Assembly (NCBI RefSeq): GCF_000315485.1
Contig: NZ_JH992940.1
Location: 727,574-791,573, forward strand
From: Bacteroides oleiciplenus YIT 12058
GTDB taxonomy: Bacteria > Bacteroidota > Bacteroidia > Bacteroidales > Bacteroidaceae
Length of the DNA: 64,000 nucleotides
Direction: 5' to 3'
The notes under the pieces: generated by a model
The model's database searches: none
What the model saw: only the letters and a program-made list of their open reading frames with translations
Told to the model about the DNA's origin: nothing
In this document: in pieces, positions 41,377 to 51,907 of the stretch
Layout: each line of letters starts with the position of its first letter
Numbering within the stretch: position 1 is the first letter of the stretch
Made by a program: the position numbers and the translations under genes

Positions 41377-44300
41377 ATGGGAAAAACTAAACAAAAAGCT
41401 TCTTGGATGCAAAGTCGTATCTGGTCGCTACCCCTCCTCTTTACATTGCTTTTTGTTTTCGCACTGCCTGTCACAGCCAATGTAATGGACGGAGCCAAAC
41501 GTGTGACTCTTGTCAATCCGGATATATCTGTCAGAGAGGCATTAAAAAGTGTGGAGAAACAGACAGGAATTACCATCATGTTTCAATCCGACATTATTAA
41601 TGACGAAATACGGTTGAAGCTAAACTTAAAAAATGTTTCTTTAAGAGAAGCATTGGAAGAAATTTGTATGCCAGCCGGACTGCAATTTGAAGTAAAAGAA
41701 GACTATATCCTGATAGTCAAGGCAAAAGAACGCCCAAAAGGAGCGTCCAGAAAGAAAATAACCGGAACAGTCATCGATGAGAAAGGGGAACCTTTGATGG
41801 GAGTCACCATATTTATAGAGAATGACCGTAGCAGAGGAACGATAACCGATGCCAACGGACATTATGAGCTGGAAGCTGCCCCTAGCGATCTAATGGTCTT
41901 TTCTTACATAGGTATGACTAAACAATCTATCACTCCGAGAAATGATACAGTGGTTAATGTAGCTATGCAGGAAGACGCAAAAATGTTGAGTGACGTAGTG
42001 GTAACAGGTTTCCAGACCATCTCAAAAGAACGGGCTACCGGTGCTTTCGACATTATCAAACAAGCCACTCTGGACAAGCCTTCCACAACGATTGCCGACC
42101 GTCTGGTAGGTCGGATTGCCGGTGTACAGGCAACAACCACAGCAGACGGGGACATTTCTTTCACTATCCGTGGACAAGGAACGTTGCAATCCGACAAAGC
42201 TCCGTTGATTGTAGTAGACGGCTTCCCTATCTCCACAGGATTTTCCTCTATTAATCCGAATGACGTAGAAAGCATTTCTATCCTGAAAGATGCTGCGGCA
42301 GCTTCCATTTGGGGAGCACGGGCTTCGAACGGTGTAATCGTGGTTACTACAAAAAAAGGGACAAAAGGAAAAGGATTAAAGGTATCAGTCGATGCCCAGG
42401 TTCGTATCGGCAGCAAGACCGATATCGACTATCTTCGCAATATCCTATCCAGCGAAGAGACGATAGAATACCAGAAAAAGACTTTCGGAACTTATCAGAG
42501 ACCAGCCAAATTCCCGTCATCGAATCCAACCAGTGCTACACTTACCGATGTATTTGAAAACGCCTACACACAAGCAGGAGTATTATATAATAAATACAAA
42601 AATCTGGGTGAGATATCAGAAAGTGAATACAATGCCGGACTGGCTGCACTGGCACAACTTGATAACAAGAAGCAAATAGAGGACGAACTTTTGAGGCGTC
42701 CTGTCTACCAGCAATATAATATCACGTTGTCCGGTGGAACCGAACGTATGGATAATTATGTATCCTTACTGTACGGTTATGACATTTCCCGATATCAAAA
42801 GAATAATTCACAAAACTTCCAATTCGACTATCGGGGAAATATGAAGTTGCTTAAGTGGTTGGATATGAATATCTTTGCCACAGCACGCTACAAAGCAGCC
42901 GACCAGTCAGGAGCATCCGCCGGAGAATTTACGGCCTTGGCTCCTTACGACATGATTCGGAATACAGACGGTTCGCAAGCTGACATGAGTTACCTCAGAC
43001 AATATGCCGACGGCGTGAATACCGTACCAAATAAGTTTAACTTTCCCTATTCGGACTGGAGCTACAACATCGCACGGGAAGTAAACGGACGTGATGTCAC
43101 CGACAAGATACTGAACGGACGTTTTCAGGTGGGATTCAAGGCGACTATTCTGGAAGGGTTGACATTCGACACTAAATTCCAATATGAATACGTGCAGCAA
43201 GACACGCGCAATCTGTATTCTGAAGATACTTACAACGTACGAAATACGATAAACATGTACTCTACCCTCGATTGGAAGAATAACACAGCCAAACCTAACA
43301 TTGAAAAGGGAAACATTTTACGTGAAAACAAATTTACGACAGATGCCTACAACTGGCGTAACCAGATAAACTTCAACCGTACGTTTGCCGAACGCCACGC
43401 CATCAATTTTGTCGGCGGTATTGAAATCAGCCAGAATAAGGCAAAGAGGAGAACGTTTGCTCCCATATATGCTTATGATGACGAATACTTGACTTCCTAT
43501 CCTATTCAAAACACCAAAGTAGAAGATATTTTCGGAAATAAAAATGCTGTTATCGATACCCGTTCTTCATTCTCATACGCTTTGCAGCGCTATTTCTCCG
43601 CATTTGCGAATTTAGCTTATACATTCGACGATAAATACTCTATATCAGGTTCTTATCGTACCGATGCGTCCAATTTTATATCCGATGACCCCAAATACCG
43701 TTATTCTCCTTTCTGGTCGGTCGGTTTTAGCTGGAACATGACAAACGAGAACTTTATGAAATCGATCCATTGGCTGGATTACCTTCGCCCGCGTATTACC
43801 TACGGACGAAACGGAAATGCCAATACAACAACTTCCATGTATCCGCTGATTGAGATGATGGGGATAGGCAGGAATTCCGAAGTACCTTACGCACGCTTCA
43901 CTGCCTACGGTAACCCGAACATGAGTTGGGAGCATACCAATACCGTCAATATCGGATTCGACTGGTCTATGTTCCACGGGAAGTTCTATGGCAAATTTGA
44001 TTTTTATAATAAAAAAGGAACAGACATCATGGCAGATGTTTCCGTCCCCATTGCTTCCGGACAATTTATTATCACAGACCAGATAGCCATCACGGGAGCT
44101 AAAATCACTGCCAACGCAGCGGAAATAACGAATCGCGGAATAGAGTTGGAATTGGGAGGCAGCCTGCCTATCGGAAAGGATTTTCATTGGAACGGTAATG
44201 TCACCCTTGCCTACAATAAAAACAAGGTAGACAAGTTCTACGTCAACTACATTGACAAGTCTGATATGCTTAGACCGACTGCCGTTGAAGGTTACAACAT

Positions 44301-44937
44301 CTTTGGATTATGGGCTTACCGGTATGCAGGACTTACTGAAGTAAATTCCACATCCGGGACCGGCAAAAGCAACGTTCCCTCCATTTATATAGACAAGGAA
44401 GGCAATACCAGCCCCATCAACAGTATTCCGCCCGAAGTAGACGGACGCGATGCATTGGAATATATGGGTACTACCATTGCCCCGTGGACCATCGGCATGA
44501 GCCATGCTTTCAGTTATAAAGAGTGGGAACTGTCATTTACAATGACAGGAAAGTTCGGGCATAAGTTCCGTCAGACCACATTCAACTATGCGGACCCGCT
44601 CACCTCTATCCCCAATCGCCAGTATAGCCAGCTCAGCGACGAAGGAGTGATACCCATGCCGACAGACAAGACCATAGCGCTGTCAGCCTATGCGTCATTT
44701 GCTCCTTATATGGATTACAATATAAAAAGCGCAAACAATGTACGTATGCAGGAGCTGTCTTTATCCTATTCAGTCCCCAACCGTATTCTGAATAAATGGG
44801 GAATCAGCCGCCTGACTTGTTATCTGCAAGGAAACAACCTGTTCACGATCAAGGCAACGGACGAAGACCCCGAATATTCTTACGGTTCTTTCCGGTTGCA
44901 GCCGACCTATACTATCGGAGTCAAATTCGCTTATTAA
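41377..44937 (+). CDS. SusC-family TonB-dependent receptor
   Basis: A 1,186-residue outer-membrane transporter. The ATG at 41377 (MGKTKQKASWMQ) gives a normal signal peptide (SLPLLFTLLFVFALPVTANV). Domains in order: STN (about 45-100, for signalling to FecR), carboxypeptidase-regulatory-like (about 118-205), plug (about 210-325, with DVVVTGFQTISKERATGA and the SusC signature ASIWGARASNGVIVVTTKKG), then the barrel to the C-terminal Phe-Ala-Tyr. Paired with the SusD gene 31 nt later, it takes up an unknown glycan or other large substrate by TonB energy. The STN domain fits control by the sigma/FecR pair. Confidence 0.93.
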   Translation: MGKTKQKASWMQSRIWSLPLLFTLLFVFALPVTANVMDGAKRVTLVNPDISVREALKSVEKQTGITIMFQSDIINDEIRLKLNLKNVSLREALEEICMPAGLQFEVKEDYILIVKAKERPKGASRKKITGTVIDEKGEPLMGVTIFIENDRSRGTITDANGHYELEAAPSDLMVFSYIGMTKQSITPRNDTVVNVAMQEDAKMLSDVVVTGFQTISKERATGAFDIIKQATLDKPSTTIADRLVGRIAGVQATTTADGDISFTIRGQGTLQSDKAPLIVVDGFPISTGFSSINPNDVESISILKDAAAASIWGARASNGVIVVTTKKGTKGKGLKVSVDAQVRIGSKTDIDYLRNILSSEETIEYQKKTFGTYQRPAKFPSSNPTSATLTDVFENAYTQAGVLYNKYKNLGEISESEYNAGLAALAQLDNKKQIEDELLRRPVYQQYNITLSGGTERMDNYVSLLYGYDISRYQKNNSQNFQFDYRGNMKLLKWLDMNIFATARYKAADQSGASAGEFTALAPYDMIRNTDGSQADMSYLRQYADGVNTVPNKFNFPYSDWSYNIAREVNGRDVTDKILNGRFQVGFKATILEGLTFDTKFQYEYVQQDTRNLYSEDTYNVRNTINMYSTLDWKNNTAKPNIEKGNILRENKFTTDAYNWRNQINFNRTFAERHAINFVGGIEISQNKAKRRTFAPIYAYDDEYLTSYPIQNTKVEDIFGNKNAVIDTRSSFSYALQRYFSAFANLAYTFDDKYSISGSYRTDASNFISDDPKYRYSPFWSVGFSWNMTNENFMKSIHWLDYLRPRITYGRNGNANTTTSMYPLIEMMGIGRNSEVPYARFTAYGNPNMSWEHTNTVNIGFDWSMFHGKFYGKFDFYNKKGTDIMADVSVPIASGQFIITDQIAITGAKITANAAEITNRGIELELGGSLPIGKDFHWNGNVTLAYNKNKVDKFYVNYIDKSDMLRPTAVEGYNIFGLWAYRYAGLTEVNSTSGTGKSNVPSIYIDKEGNTSPINSIPPEVDGRDALEYMGTTIAPWTIGMSHAFSYKEWELSFTMTGKFGHKFRQTTFNYADPLTSIPNRQYSQLSDEGVIPMPTDKTIALSAYASFAPYMDYNIKSANNVRMQELSLSYSVPNRILNKWGISRLTCYLQGNNLFTIKATDEDPEYSYGSFRLQPTYTIGVKFAY

Positions 44938-44968
44938 AATTGAAAATACATAAATAACTTGATAGATT

Positions 44969-46552
44969 ATGAGAAAGATATATACGATAAATTCTATTCT
45001 TCTTCTGGCGGTTGTGTTATTCAGCTGCAATGATTATCTTGACGAGCAACCCAGAAAAGGAAACGGCATAGAACTAAAAACCTTCGAGCAACTGGAAGCC
45101 ATCATCAATGCACGTACTGAAGGGACAGACCGGCAACTCAATGCAGATTTAAATGCAGCACAACTCTATATGAGTGATTGTTTCTCTTTGCCGGCAGCGT
45201 GGGCGGCAGAGGCTGACTGGGCAACGATATTAGGTGGAGACAACACCCTTTTTCACTTGAATTGTCTCCAGCCTAAATATACAGATGTATTGGATGGAAA
45301 CAATACTGTCTGGCTGCTTAGCTTCAGGAATATATTTATAGCCAACACAGTGCTTGTTTATATGGACAAAGTAACGGGCGGAACCAAAGAACAACGCGAG
45401 TTACTGGCCCAAAGAGCACATTTCCTGCGGGCATTTCATTATTATGAATTAGCTAACTGTTATTGTGTACCTTATTGCGAAGCTAATCTTCAGGAATTAG
45501 GTTTACCCATCAATACGGATCTTACATACAAAAGTTCATATCCCCGCGCTTCTTTAAGAGAAGTCTATGAGTTTATTGAATCCGAACTGACACAGGCTCT
45601 GGATTTATCCATCCCACTGAAAGAGAATGGCAGTCGCAAGGCATGGCGTGAAAACAGTTCCGCTGTGAACAGCTTTGCCGCAAGGTTTTATCTGACTAAA
45701 GGTGACTATGCCAAAGCCCAGGAATTCGCAGAAAAAGCCTTGGCCTTAAATGCTGACCTGGGAGATTTTAACGACAATACATTTCTCAAAGAAGAACTCT
45801 CGGCAATAGATGAAGAGACAAAAACAACAAACTGGTTCAATCAGAGCTACAACACTAATACGGGCTTATTAACTCCCGAACTGCAAAAATCATACTACAA
45901 ACGGGAGTTTTCACATGGGCTGACATGGGCTTCGCCCAGTGACAAGTTTACAAATAGCTTCGACCAAACATACGACCTGCGCTACAAATACTTCTATTAT
46001 CCTAACTATAGTACTATGGCAGTATTTGGTTTCGCATACTTTTATGGCGTTCCCGAAACAGCAACCGGATACACTTACTTTTCCGATGATATATTCGAAT
46101 CCGGTCCTTGCACCGCCGAAGCAATACTAATCAAGGCAGAAGCAATGGCACGCCAGGGTAAATGGAGCGAAGCGATCAGCTACCTAAATACCCAATTCCG
46201 CCCTTATCGTATCAGCAATGACGCTCCGGCAGAAAAGAAAAATTTATCAGCAGGAAATCAGCAGGAAGCGATTGCTGCTATTTTAAAAGAACGCATGCTT
46301 GAGTTTCCTTACACCTTGCGTTGGCATGACATCCGCCGTTGCAATTTCAATGACGACCCGAATGATGACATCACTATCAAACGTACGTTTTACGAATTGG
46401 ACCCGACAGGTACGCATGCGCCTTTGTTTAGCGGAAACATAATAGAATATACACTGGGACCTAACAGCAACAAGTACCTCTATACAATGGCTATTCCTGC
46501 ATCAGAGGTTGTGGTCAGTGAAGGTTCTATCGAGCAGAATAAATATGAGTAA
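44969..46552 (+). CDS. SusD-family surface lipoprotein
   Basis: A 527-residue SusD/RagB-type lipoprotein with lipobox LLAVVLFSCNDYLDEQ. Family features are the tetratricopeptide-like helices (EQRELLAQRAHFLRAFHYYE, YAKAQEFAEKALALNADLG) and the C-terminal ERMLEFPYTLRWHDIRR. It caps the SusC pore and binds its substrate. The substrate cannot be told from sequence. Confidence 0.93.
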   Translation: MRKIYTINSILLLAVVLFSCNDYLDEQPRKGNGIELKTFEQLEAIINARTEGTDRQLNADLNAAQLYMSDCFSLPAAWAAEADWATILGGDNTLFHLNCLQPKYTDVLDGNNTVWLLSFRNIFIANTVLVYMDKVTGGTKEQRELLAQRAHFLRAFHYYELANCYCVPYCEANLQELGLPINTDLTYKSSYPRASLREVYEFIESELTQALDLSIPLKENGSRKAWRENSSAVNSFAARFYLTKGDYAKAQEFAEKALALNADLGDFNDNTFLKEELSAIDEETKTTNWFNQSYNTNTGLLTPELQKSYYKREFSHGLTWASPSDKFTNSFDQTYDLRYKYFYYPNYSTMAVFGFAYFYGVPETATGYTYFSDDIFESGPCTAEAILIKAEAMARQGKWSEAISYLNTQFRPYRISNDAPAEKKNLSAGNQQEAIAAILKERMLEFPYTLRWHDIRRCNFNDDPNDDITIKRTFYELDPTGTHAPLFSGNIIEYTLGPNSNKYLYTMAIPASEVVVSEGSIEQNKYE

Positions 46553-46576
46553 AACAGTAATAAAACAAAAGTTTAA

Positions 46577-47962
46577 ATGAAGAAATTACATCACATTTTA
46601 GTCGTTGCAGGGCTTGCCTTGGGGGTATTGACTGCCTGCAAATCAGGTCCGGCGACGTTGACCGGAGAGATTAAAGACTATAAAGCGGCAGGCATAGAGT
46701 GCATGCTGATCACTGATTCGTCTTTCGTTCAAGACAGTGTAGATATCGCGGAAGATGGAAGCTTCACATACAGCAGAGATTTTCCGGAGGGTGCTGAAAT
46801 ATGGTTTGTATCCGAGGATGCGAAAGGATTCCTACGCTTGTATTTGAAGAATGGTGACAAGCAGCACATCGTCTTGGCGGCCAATGCTGATTCAGTGATC
46901 GGACGTTGTGAAGTTATTTTCAGCGGAGACACGAAAGCTACGGAATACTTCCGGGCTTTTGATAAAGATTTTGCCAATCCGACTAAGTGGACACCGAAAG
47001 AAGCTGCGGGATATCAGTCATTCAACTCGTTCAAAGCTGCCCTTGAGTCCGTTGCCGGAAAACTGACTGAACAATTGAAAGCAACCGGCGATAAGCGTTT
47101 TATTGCAAAGGAAGAAAAGAAACTGAAGGATAAAATACTCTTTACCTCTTTTAATTATATGCGGGGCAGACATCAGGCGGGCCAGCCGACAAACGAAGAC
47201 AAAGACTTCCTGGCATTTGCGGAAAGCATCGACTACAACGATATGGAGAATGCCAAAAACAGATTGCTGGATATGTATATTGGCTGGTATCAGACAAGCC
47301 ATCCTGACCCGACATCAGGTCCCGGCGTACAATACTTCAATATTCTGAAACAACGTGTCTCCAATCAGGAAGTAATAAATTATATGGCCGATATGTATAT
47401 GGCAAGTTATATGGAAAATGGAGCGGACGCTTACCAGAGTGTTACATTCGAAGCATATCAACACACAACTACCAATCAGGAGAAAATAGAGAAATTTAAA
47501 ACAATGTGTGCGAATATAGGTAAACTTTTGCCGGGTAACGTCGCACCGGATTTCGCTATCAGCGACGTGAAAGGTAATTCTTCCAAGTTTTCGGATGTAG
47601 TGGGAAAAGGCAAAGTAGTCTATATAGACGTATGGGCAACCTGGTGTGGTCCGTGCTGTGCCGAGATTCCTTTTATGGAGAAACTGGTTGAGCATTATGC
47701 AGGCAATTCAAAAATAGAAATCATCAGCATCTCCATAGACGAAAAACTGGATAAGTGGAAAAAGAAACTAGAAGCGGACAAGCCGGAATGGCAGCAGTTC
47801 ATTGTGCCGGACGGTTTTAAGTCGGACTTATGCAAAGAGTACAAAATCAACGGTATACCCCGTTTCATGCTTTTCGACAAAGATGGAACGATTATCAATG
47901 TAAATGCTCCCCGTCCTTCAGACGACTATATTATCAGCTATCTTAATCAACTATTGAAATAA
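46577..47962 (+). CDS. TlpA/ResA-like thioredoxin lipoprotein
   Basis: A 461-residue lipoprotein. The signal sequence ends in the lipobox of LGVLTACKSGP. A DUF4369-like beta domain (about 25-130), a helical linker, and a C-terminal thioredoxin fold follow (VVYIDVWATWCGPCCAEIPF), with the CGPC redox site at about residues 355-358. Such proteins are often the last gene of SusC/SusD operons with peptide or metal-binding substrates. It probably reduces disulfides in the periplasm. Confidence 0.88.
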   Translation: MKKLHHILVVAGLALGVLTACKSGPATLTGEIKDYKAAGIECMLITDSSFVQDSVDIAEDGSFTYSRDFPEGAEIWFVSEDAKGFLRLYLKNGDKQHIVLAANADSVIGRCEVIFSGDTKATEYFRAFDKDFANPTKWTPKEAAGYQSFNSFKAALESVAGKLTEQLKATGDKRFIAKEEKKLKDKILFTSFNYMRGRHQAGQPTNEDKDFLAFAESIDYNDMENAKNRLLDMYIGWYQTSHPDPTSGPGVQYFNILKQRVSNQEVINYMADMYMASYMENGADAYQSVTFEAYQHTTTNQEKIEKFKTMCANIGKLLPGNVAPDFAISDVKGNSSKFSDVVGKGKVVYIDVWATWCGPCCAEIPFMEKLVEHYAGNSKIEIISISIDEKLDKWKKKLEADKPEWQQFIVPDGFKSDLCKEYKINGIPRFMLFDKDGTIINVNAPRPSDDYIISYLNQLLK

Positions 47963-48009
47963 AACATTAATTTTACATTTTTCATCTCGCTTTTCATTTT
48001 TTACAGCCG

Positions 48010-48048
48010 AAAAGACCGGGCATCATTTATTGAAGCCCGGTCTTTTTT
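48010..48048. terminator. bidirectional terminator between convergent operons
   Basis: AAAAGACCGGGC (48010-48021) pairs with GCCCGGTCTTTT (48035-48046), with A and T runs on both sides. It separates the operon 39493-47962 from the minus-strand genes ending at 48053 and can serve both. Confidence 0.85.
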
Positions 48049-48052
48049 ACTA

Positions 48053-48634
48053 TTAAAACACCAATCCGATGCCGAATGAAACAGAGTGGCGGATACTACT
48101 TTTCTTCCCGACATAATTAAACTCTCCATTAACAAAATCAACCTCGTAAGACGGTATTCCTCCAAACTCCTTCAGGTTATATCCCAACTGGAAATTCAAG
48201 CCAAAATGCTTCCGGAACATCTTAGTGTAACCTACCCCTACATTCCACATCCAGCCTTGTGCCACATTATCATTCTTGATAATACCATATCCGAGGTCCG
48301 TAAAAACATATCCAACCAGAAATTTGGGTAATGGACGGTAGCGGAAAGTTCCATAAACGGGAAAGGTATTATAACCCGGTTCTTCGTATCTATCAGCCCC
48401 TATACCGGCACCAGCCGATATTCTTTGTGTAATATCATACAATGCGGTAAAATGCAATGAGTTACCATGCATTTTATTTTCTTTCCGATTAAATGTCTTT
48501 CCCCAGTACTTTTCACTTAAGCCAAGGTTATAGTGGTAATCTAATATAACGTGAAACTTACTTTGAGCCTTAACAATAGGTACAAGCAAAAATAAAGTTC
48601 CAATGATTAAGATTGCTATTTTCTTAGTATTCAT
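48053..48634 (-). CDS. small outer-membrane beta-barrel protein
   Basis: A 193-residue protein with a signal peptide (IAILIIGTLFLLVPIVKAQ), alternating amphipathic strands and a terminal Phe (HSVSFGIGLVF), as in 8-stranded barrels. Its start overlaps the end of the cytolysin-like gene by 11 nt, so the pair is coupled. Export, anchoring or immunity for that lipoprotein are possible roles. Confidence 0.7.
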   Translation of the reverse strand: MNTKKIAILIIGTLFLLVPIVKAQSKFHVILDYHYNLGLSEKYWGKTFNRKENKMHGNSLHFTALYDITQRISAGAGIGADRYEEPGYNTFPVYGTFRYRPLPKFLVGYVFTDLGYGIIKNDNVAQGWMWNVGVGYTKMFRKHFGLNFQLGYNLKEFGGIPSYEVDFVNGEFNYVGKKSSIRHSVSFGIGLVF

Positions 48635-49667
48635 TCTTCAGTAATTTATGGATTAATAATAGAGGTGCATTGTCTTTTGTGTATACTCCCTGACAATATA
48701 TTGGATATCCATACAGGTGTTCGTTGAATGGTGTTTCCAGAAATTTATCCAAATCCTGAAAATTGGTATATACATTGGCCGTCTGCCGGCTATCAGACAC
48801 AACAAATAGAGTGATTGTAGAATTCTTTAAAATTTCAACTCCTTTGCCAACTGTGTTGCTTAAGGACAGTTTCGATTTTACTGCTTCTTCTACTTCTTTA
48901 TAGGAATACGTGCTTTGGATGACAAAATATGCCGTCTTCCCATATGTAAGAGAACGAATATAAACCGGATTTTCAGGGTTTTCATTCATGGCTTTATCTT
49001 CAAAGAATCCTTGAACAGGAGTATCCACGTATACAGAAAAACTCCTGTTAGCCAGGACGCCCGCTGTCCTGCTTTTGATGTCTTTTTTCTTTGATGTTTT
49101 TTGAGCCTCCTTGGATAAAAGTTCTCCCAATGATGCGTTGTTGGGAAAGGCTTTTTCTATGTCTTCGTAAGTGTAGACTTCTACCAGCTTAATATCAAAT
49201 GGAGAAAGCCTGTTTGTAATGTACTCTTTATATTGTTTTGATTCCAAGGCATCGGCCAGCAACTCTTTATACCCTACTGAACCATGTTTTTTGTCAATTG
49301 TGCCGGTAAAGGGCTTGGTAAAATCAAAGATGACATCTAAGGGATTTCTGGAAGCTATGATCTCCGGTTTAAAAGAGATTCCAAAATTCTTTTCACTGTA
49401 AGCAGCACCGAGATACAAAGGTGGAGGGGTTACCATATATCTGTTATCTACCGATAGATATAGGTCACCAATGAATAGCTCATCTTCGGTAACCGTAGAA
49501 AATAGGTAGTCCCATGCAAAAGGAGCTTCGTCAAATCTTCCTTTATCCGGTTCTTCAGGATGATTGGGGACTTTACGGTTATTAGTAGTTTCTTCTTTAT
49601 CACATGCAGAAAGAGAAGACATGACAAGCAAACTTATGAATATTACATTCAGATATTCAAATTTCAT
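48624..49667 (-). CDS. cholesterol-dependent-cytolysin-like lipoprotein without domain 4
   Basis: A 347-residue lipoprotein (lipobox LLVMSSLSACDKEE). The C-terminal half matches thiol-activated cytolysins (CDC/MACPF superfamily): NPVYIRSLTYGKTAYFVIQS corresponds to the PVY-x-S-x-x-YGR segment, followed by YSYKEVEEAVKSKL and the STITLFVVSDSRQTANVY strand, then HLYGYPIYCQGVYTKDNAP at the place of the PISY-TSFLRDN block. The chain then stops, so domain 4 with the undecapeptide is absent, as in the CDC-like proteins of Bacteroidetes. A role in killing neighbouring bacteria, like related CDC-like proteins, is possible but not shown here. Confidence 0.75.
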   Translation of the reverse strand: MKFEYLNVIFISLLVMSSLSACDKEETTNNRKVPNHPEEPDKGRFDEAPFAWDYLFSTVTEDELFIGDLYLSVDNRYMVTPPPLYLGAAYSEKNFGISFKPEIIASRNPLDVIFDFTKPFTGTIDKKHGSVGYKELLADALESKQYKEYITNRLSPFDIKLVEVYTYEDIEKAFPNNASLGELLSKEAQKTSKKKDIKSRTAGVLANRSFSVYVDTPVQGFFEDKAMNENPENPVYIRSLTYGKTAYFVIQSTYSYKEVEEAVKSKLSLSNTVGKGVEILKNSTITLFVVSDSRQTANVYTNFQDLDKFLETPFNEHLYGYPIYCQGVYTKDNAPLLLIHKLLKNEY

Positions 49668-49797
49668 TATACATAAGATTTTAGTTAATATTATGGGGGG
49701 CTTTCTTTAGTTTCAAAATTCATTTGAAGTATAATATTCCGTCTTCATTGAAGAGCAATGCTTACATAGCTATTGCATCCGGCCTACGTTAATATCT

Positions 49798-50397
49798 CTA
49801 TCGGAATATAAAACTTAGCTTGGCATTAAATGAATTGTTGTATTCATATCCAATCTGGTATCCTGTATAGTTTATACCGATTTTCAACCAGTTATTTACT
49901 CTGTAATCATATCCGGCTGTAGCGGAAATGGCAAAACGTATTGATTTCTCCTCAAAAGTCTTAACCATATCATAATTGCCACCCGGGCTTGTTACAATAC
50001 CATCTTTCGTACGTTCGGAACTGCCTAATCCGGCTGTACCTTGTATATAGATATTGTGCCGTCCTTTTTGGAGCAAATCGGCGCCTAATCCGAATCCTAT
50101 CATGTAATCTCTGACACTGTTATTGAGGTCAAAGTTATAAGGAGTATTCTGAGTCGTATAGTTTACATGTTTGCTTCCGTCATTTATGCCCGTATGAAAG
50201 TTGGCTACTACGAAAAAACGATTGTGTATATACTGTTTAAACTCAATCCCAATGTTGTACCCTTTTCCTTCATGTAATTCCGGGAAGTGCTCATAACCGG
50301 CTGATAGCCCGAATTGGCTGGAGCCTTTCTGAGCATATGAGAGGCAAGAGCATACAAATAAAAAAAGAATAGGTAATATTAATCGTTTCATATCCAT
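49798..50397 (-). CDS. outer-membrane beta-barrel protein
   Basis: A 199-residue barrel protein with a signal peptide (LILPILFLFVCSCLSYAQ), strands such as SQFGLSAGYEHFPELHEG and YMIGFGLGADLLQKGRHNIY, and an aromatic terminal FIFR. It lies between two lipoprotein genes, repeating the lipoprotein/barrel alternation of this segment. Specific role unknown. Confidence 0.7.
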   Translation of the reverse strand: MDMKRLILPILFLFVCSCLSYAQKGSSQFGLSAGYEHFPELHEGKGYNIGIEFKQYIHNRFFVVANFHTGINDGSKHVNYTTQNTPYNFDLNNSVRDYMIGFGLGADLLQKGRHNIYIQGTAGLGSSERTKDGIVTSPGGNYDMVKTFEEKSIRFAISATAGYDYRVNNWLKIGINYTGYQIGYEYNNSFNAKLSFIFR

Positions 50398-50461
50398 TGA
50401 TTAATTTATATAGACCAAGGTACAATGTTTATGTACCCAGGTCTATAGATTATTTAAAAGA

Positions 50462-51637
50462 TTATCTTATGTCAATTTCGAACATGTTACCCATATGATA
50501 AGTAGTACCAAGTGGATCGGCATAGTTTACTTTACAATCTCCGATCAGGTCGCCGCCACTGAATGCAATTTCCCATCCATTAATTGCTACTTTAAACCTG
50601 TTATCCATTTCGTGAAAATGATATTTCATATACTTTTTCTGGAGTCCATTCCAATTTAGGGTATACCAGTTGCCGAAATTGTCACGCGGTTTTTTCTTTC
50701 TTCTTTTTCCTTTGTACCAACCGTTGTCTCCTAAATTATATTGCATATTGTGCAGCAAGGGACCCGTGATAATATCGAGTAGTGAATAATCGGCATAGAT
50801 GACAGTCAAATGTACCTCAGGAGCACCCCTTAACCATTTTTCCACTTGCTTGATGGCACTGCTTGATTTGAATCTTGCACGTGATATGACGTCGGATGCA
50901 CTTCTGTTGTTTCTATATGAATTTGCCCTTGTCTGGGGAATGAATGCATCGACCTTTTCCTGGTTGAAACAATCAGGTAGATAGTATGAATGATATTCAT
51001 TCGAGAATATCGCTTCCTGAGTGGAGCGTGTGTACGCCGTTTCCTGTTTCAATGTATAACGTTCATTGATACCAACCACCATATAAGGTAATTCGGGCTC
51101 TTCATCTGCAGAAATTTCAATGATATCTCCCTGACGATTGAACGCTTTTACTACATGGTCGTCTTGATCACTAAAAGAAGGGTCCAGTATGACCGTCAGA
51201 AAATCATTGGCTGCATCGATTTCCTGACCATCAGGAAGATATATATTCAGCAAAGGAGCATTTTTCTTAAATCCATCAATCAGTGCCGCAACATTTTCTG
51301 TACTGTATGTAGACATGGTAACTGACCGACTTGTGAGCGTATTTAAAAGATGATTTCCGTTTCCTGCATCCTCAAGGACCTGAGCGAGCAGGATGTCGTA
51401 ATCTCCGTCCTTTTGCTTGGCAGCTTCTTCCTGCAAGCTCTGAAAAACGATTGGATTTTGTACTGCCTTATTCAGGAGTTCGGCCATTGCTTGTACATAA
51501 TACCCCTCTTGTGTAGATTCTGCCGATTGGGTAGCAATTGGTTTTGGATTTACATCCACAAAATTCTCATCATTTTCGCAACTTAATAAACCAAACGATA
51601 GAAATGCTATCGTATATAAAGATATTTTTTTTCTCAT
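50462..51637 (-). CDS. hypothetical lipoprotein
   Basis: A 391-residue lipoprotein with lipobox AFLSFGLLSCENDENF. A helical N-terminal part (YYVQAMAELLNKAVQNPIVF) is followed by a beta-rich C-terminal domain with a possible C2- or lectin-like form (PEVHLTVIYADYSLL, FKVAINGWEIAFSGGDL). A basic loop (YKGKRRKKKPRDNFG) stands out. The family is not recognised with confidence. It is probably exposed at the outer membrane. Confidence 0.65.
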   Translation of the reverse strand: MRKKISLYTIAFLSFGLLSCENDENFVDVNPKPIATQSAESTQEGYYVQAMAELLNKAVQNPIVFQSLQEEAAKQKDGDYDILLAQVLEDAGNGNHLLNTLTSRSVTMSTYSTENVAALIDGFKKNAPLLNIYLPDGQEIDAANDFLTVILDPSFSDQDDHVVKAFNRQGDIIEISADEEPELPYMVVGINERYTLKQETAYTRSTQEAIFSNEYHSYYLPDCFNQEKVDAFIPQTRANSYRNNRSASDVISRARFKSSSAIKQVEKWLRGAPEVHLTVIYADYSLLDIITGPLLHNMQYNLGDNGWYKGKRRKKKPRDNFGNWYTLNWNGLQKKYMKYHFHEMDNRFKVAINGWEIAFSGGDLIGDCKVNYADPLGTTYHMGNMFEIDIR

Positions 51638-51907
51638 ATTTTTTTGTTTCAGAATTCGTTGGCAAGATTACGGGAAAATTTCCAAGAACTATTTGTAATG
51701 CCTTATAAAGAGTTGTAATGAACACTGAATTGTATATTCATAATCAACATGTTAGTTTGCTTACTTTATTCTATTTCCTGTAAACGGGCATTCGGGCGTT
51801 ATAAAGAAAATAATTCATTTTGTTTCTTCTCGTTTACGGAGGATAGTAAAACTCAAATCCGACACTGCCAGAATCTGAGCTTTACAAGCCTTCCTTTTAA
51901 CAGTTAA

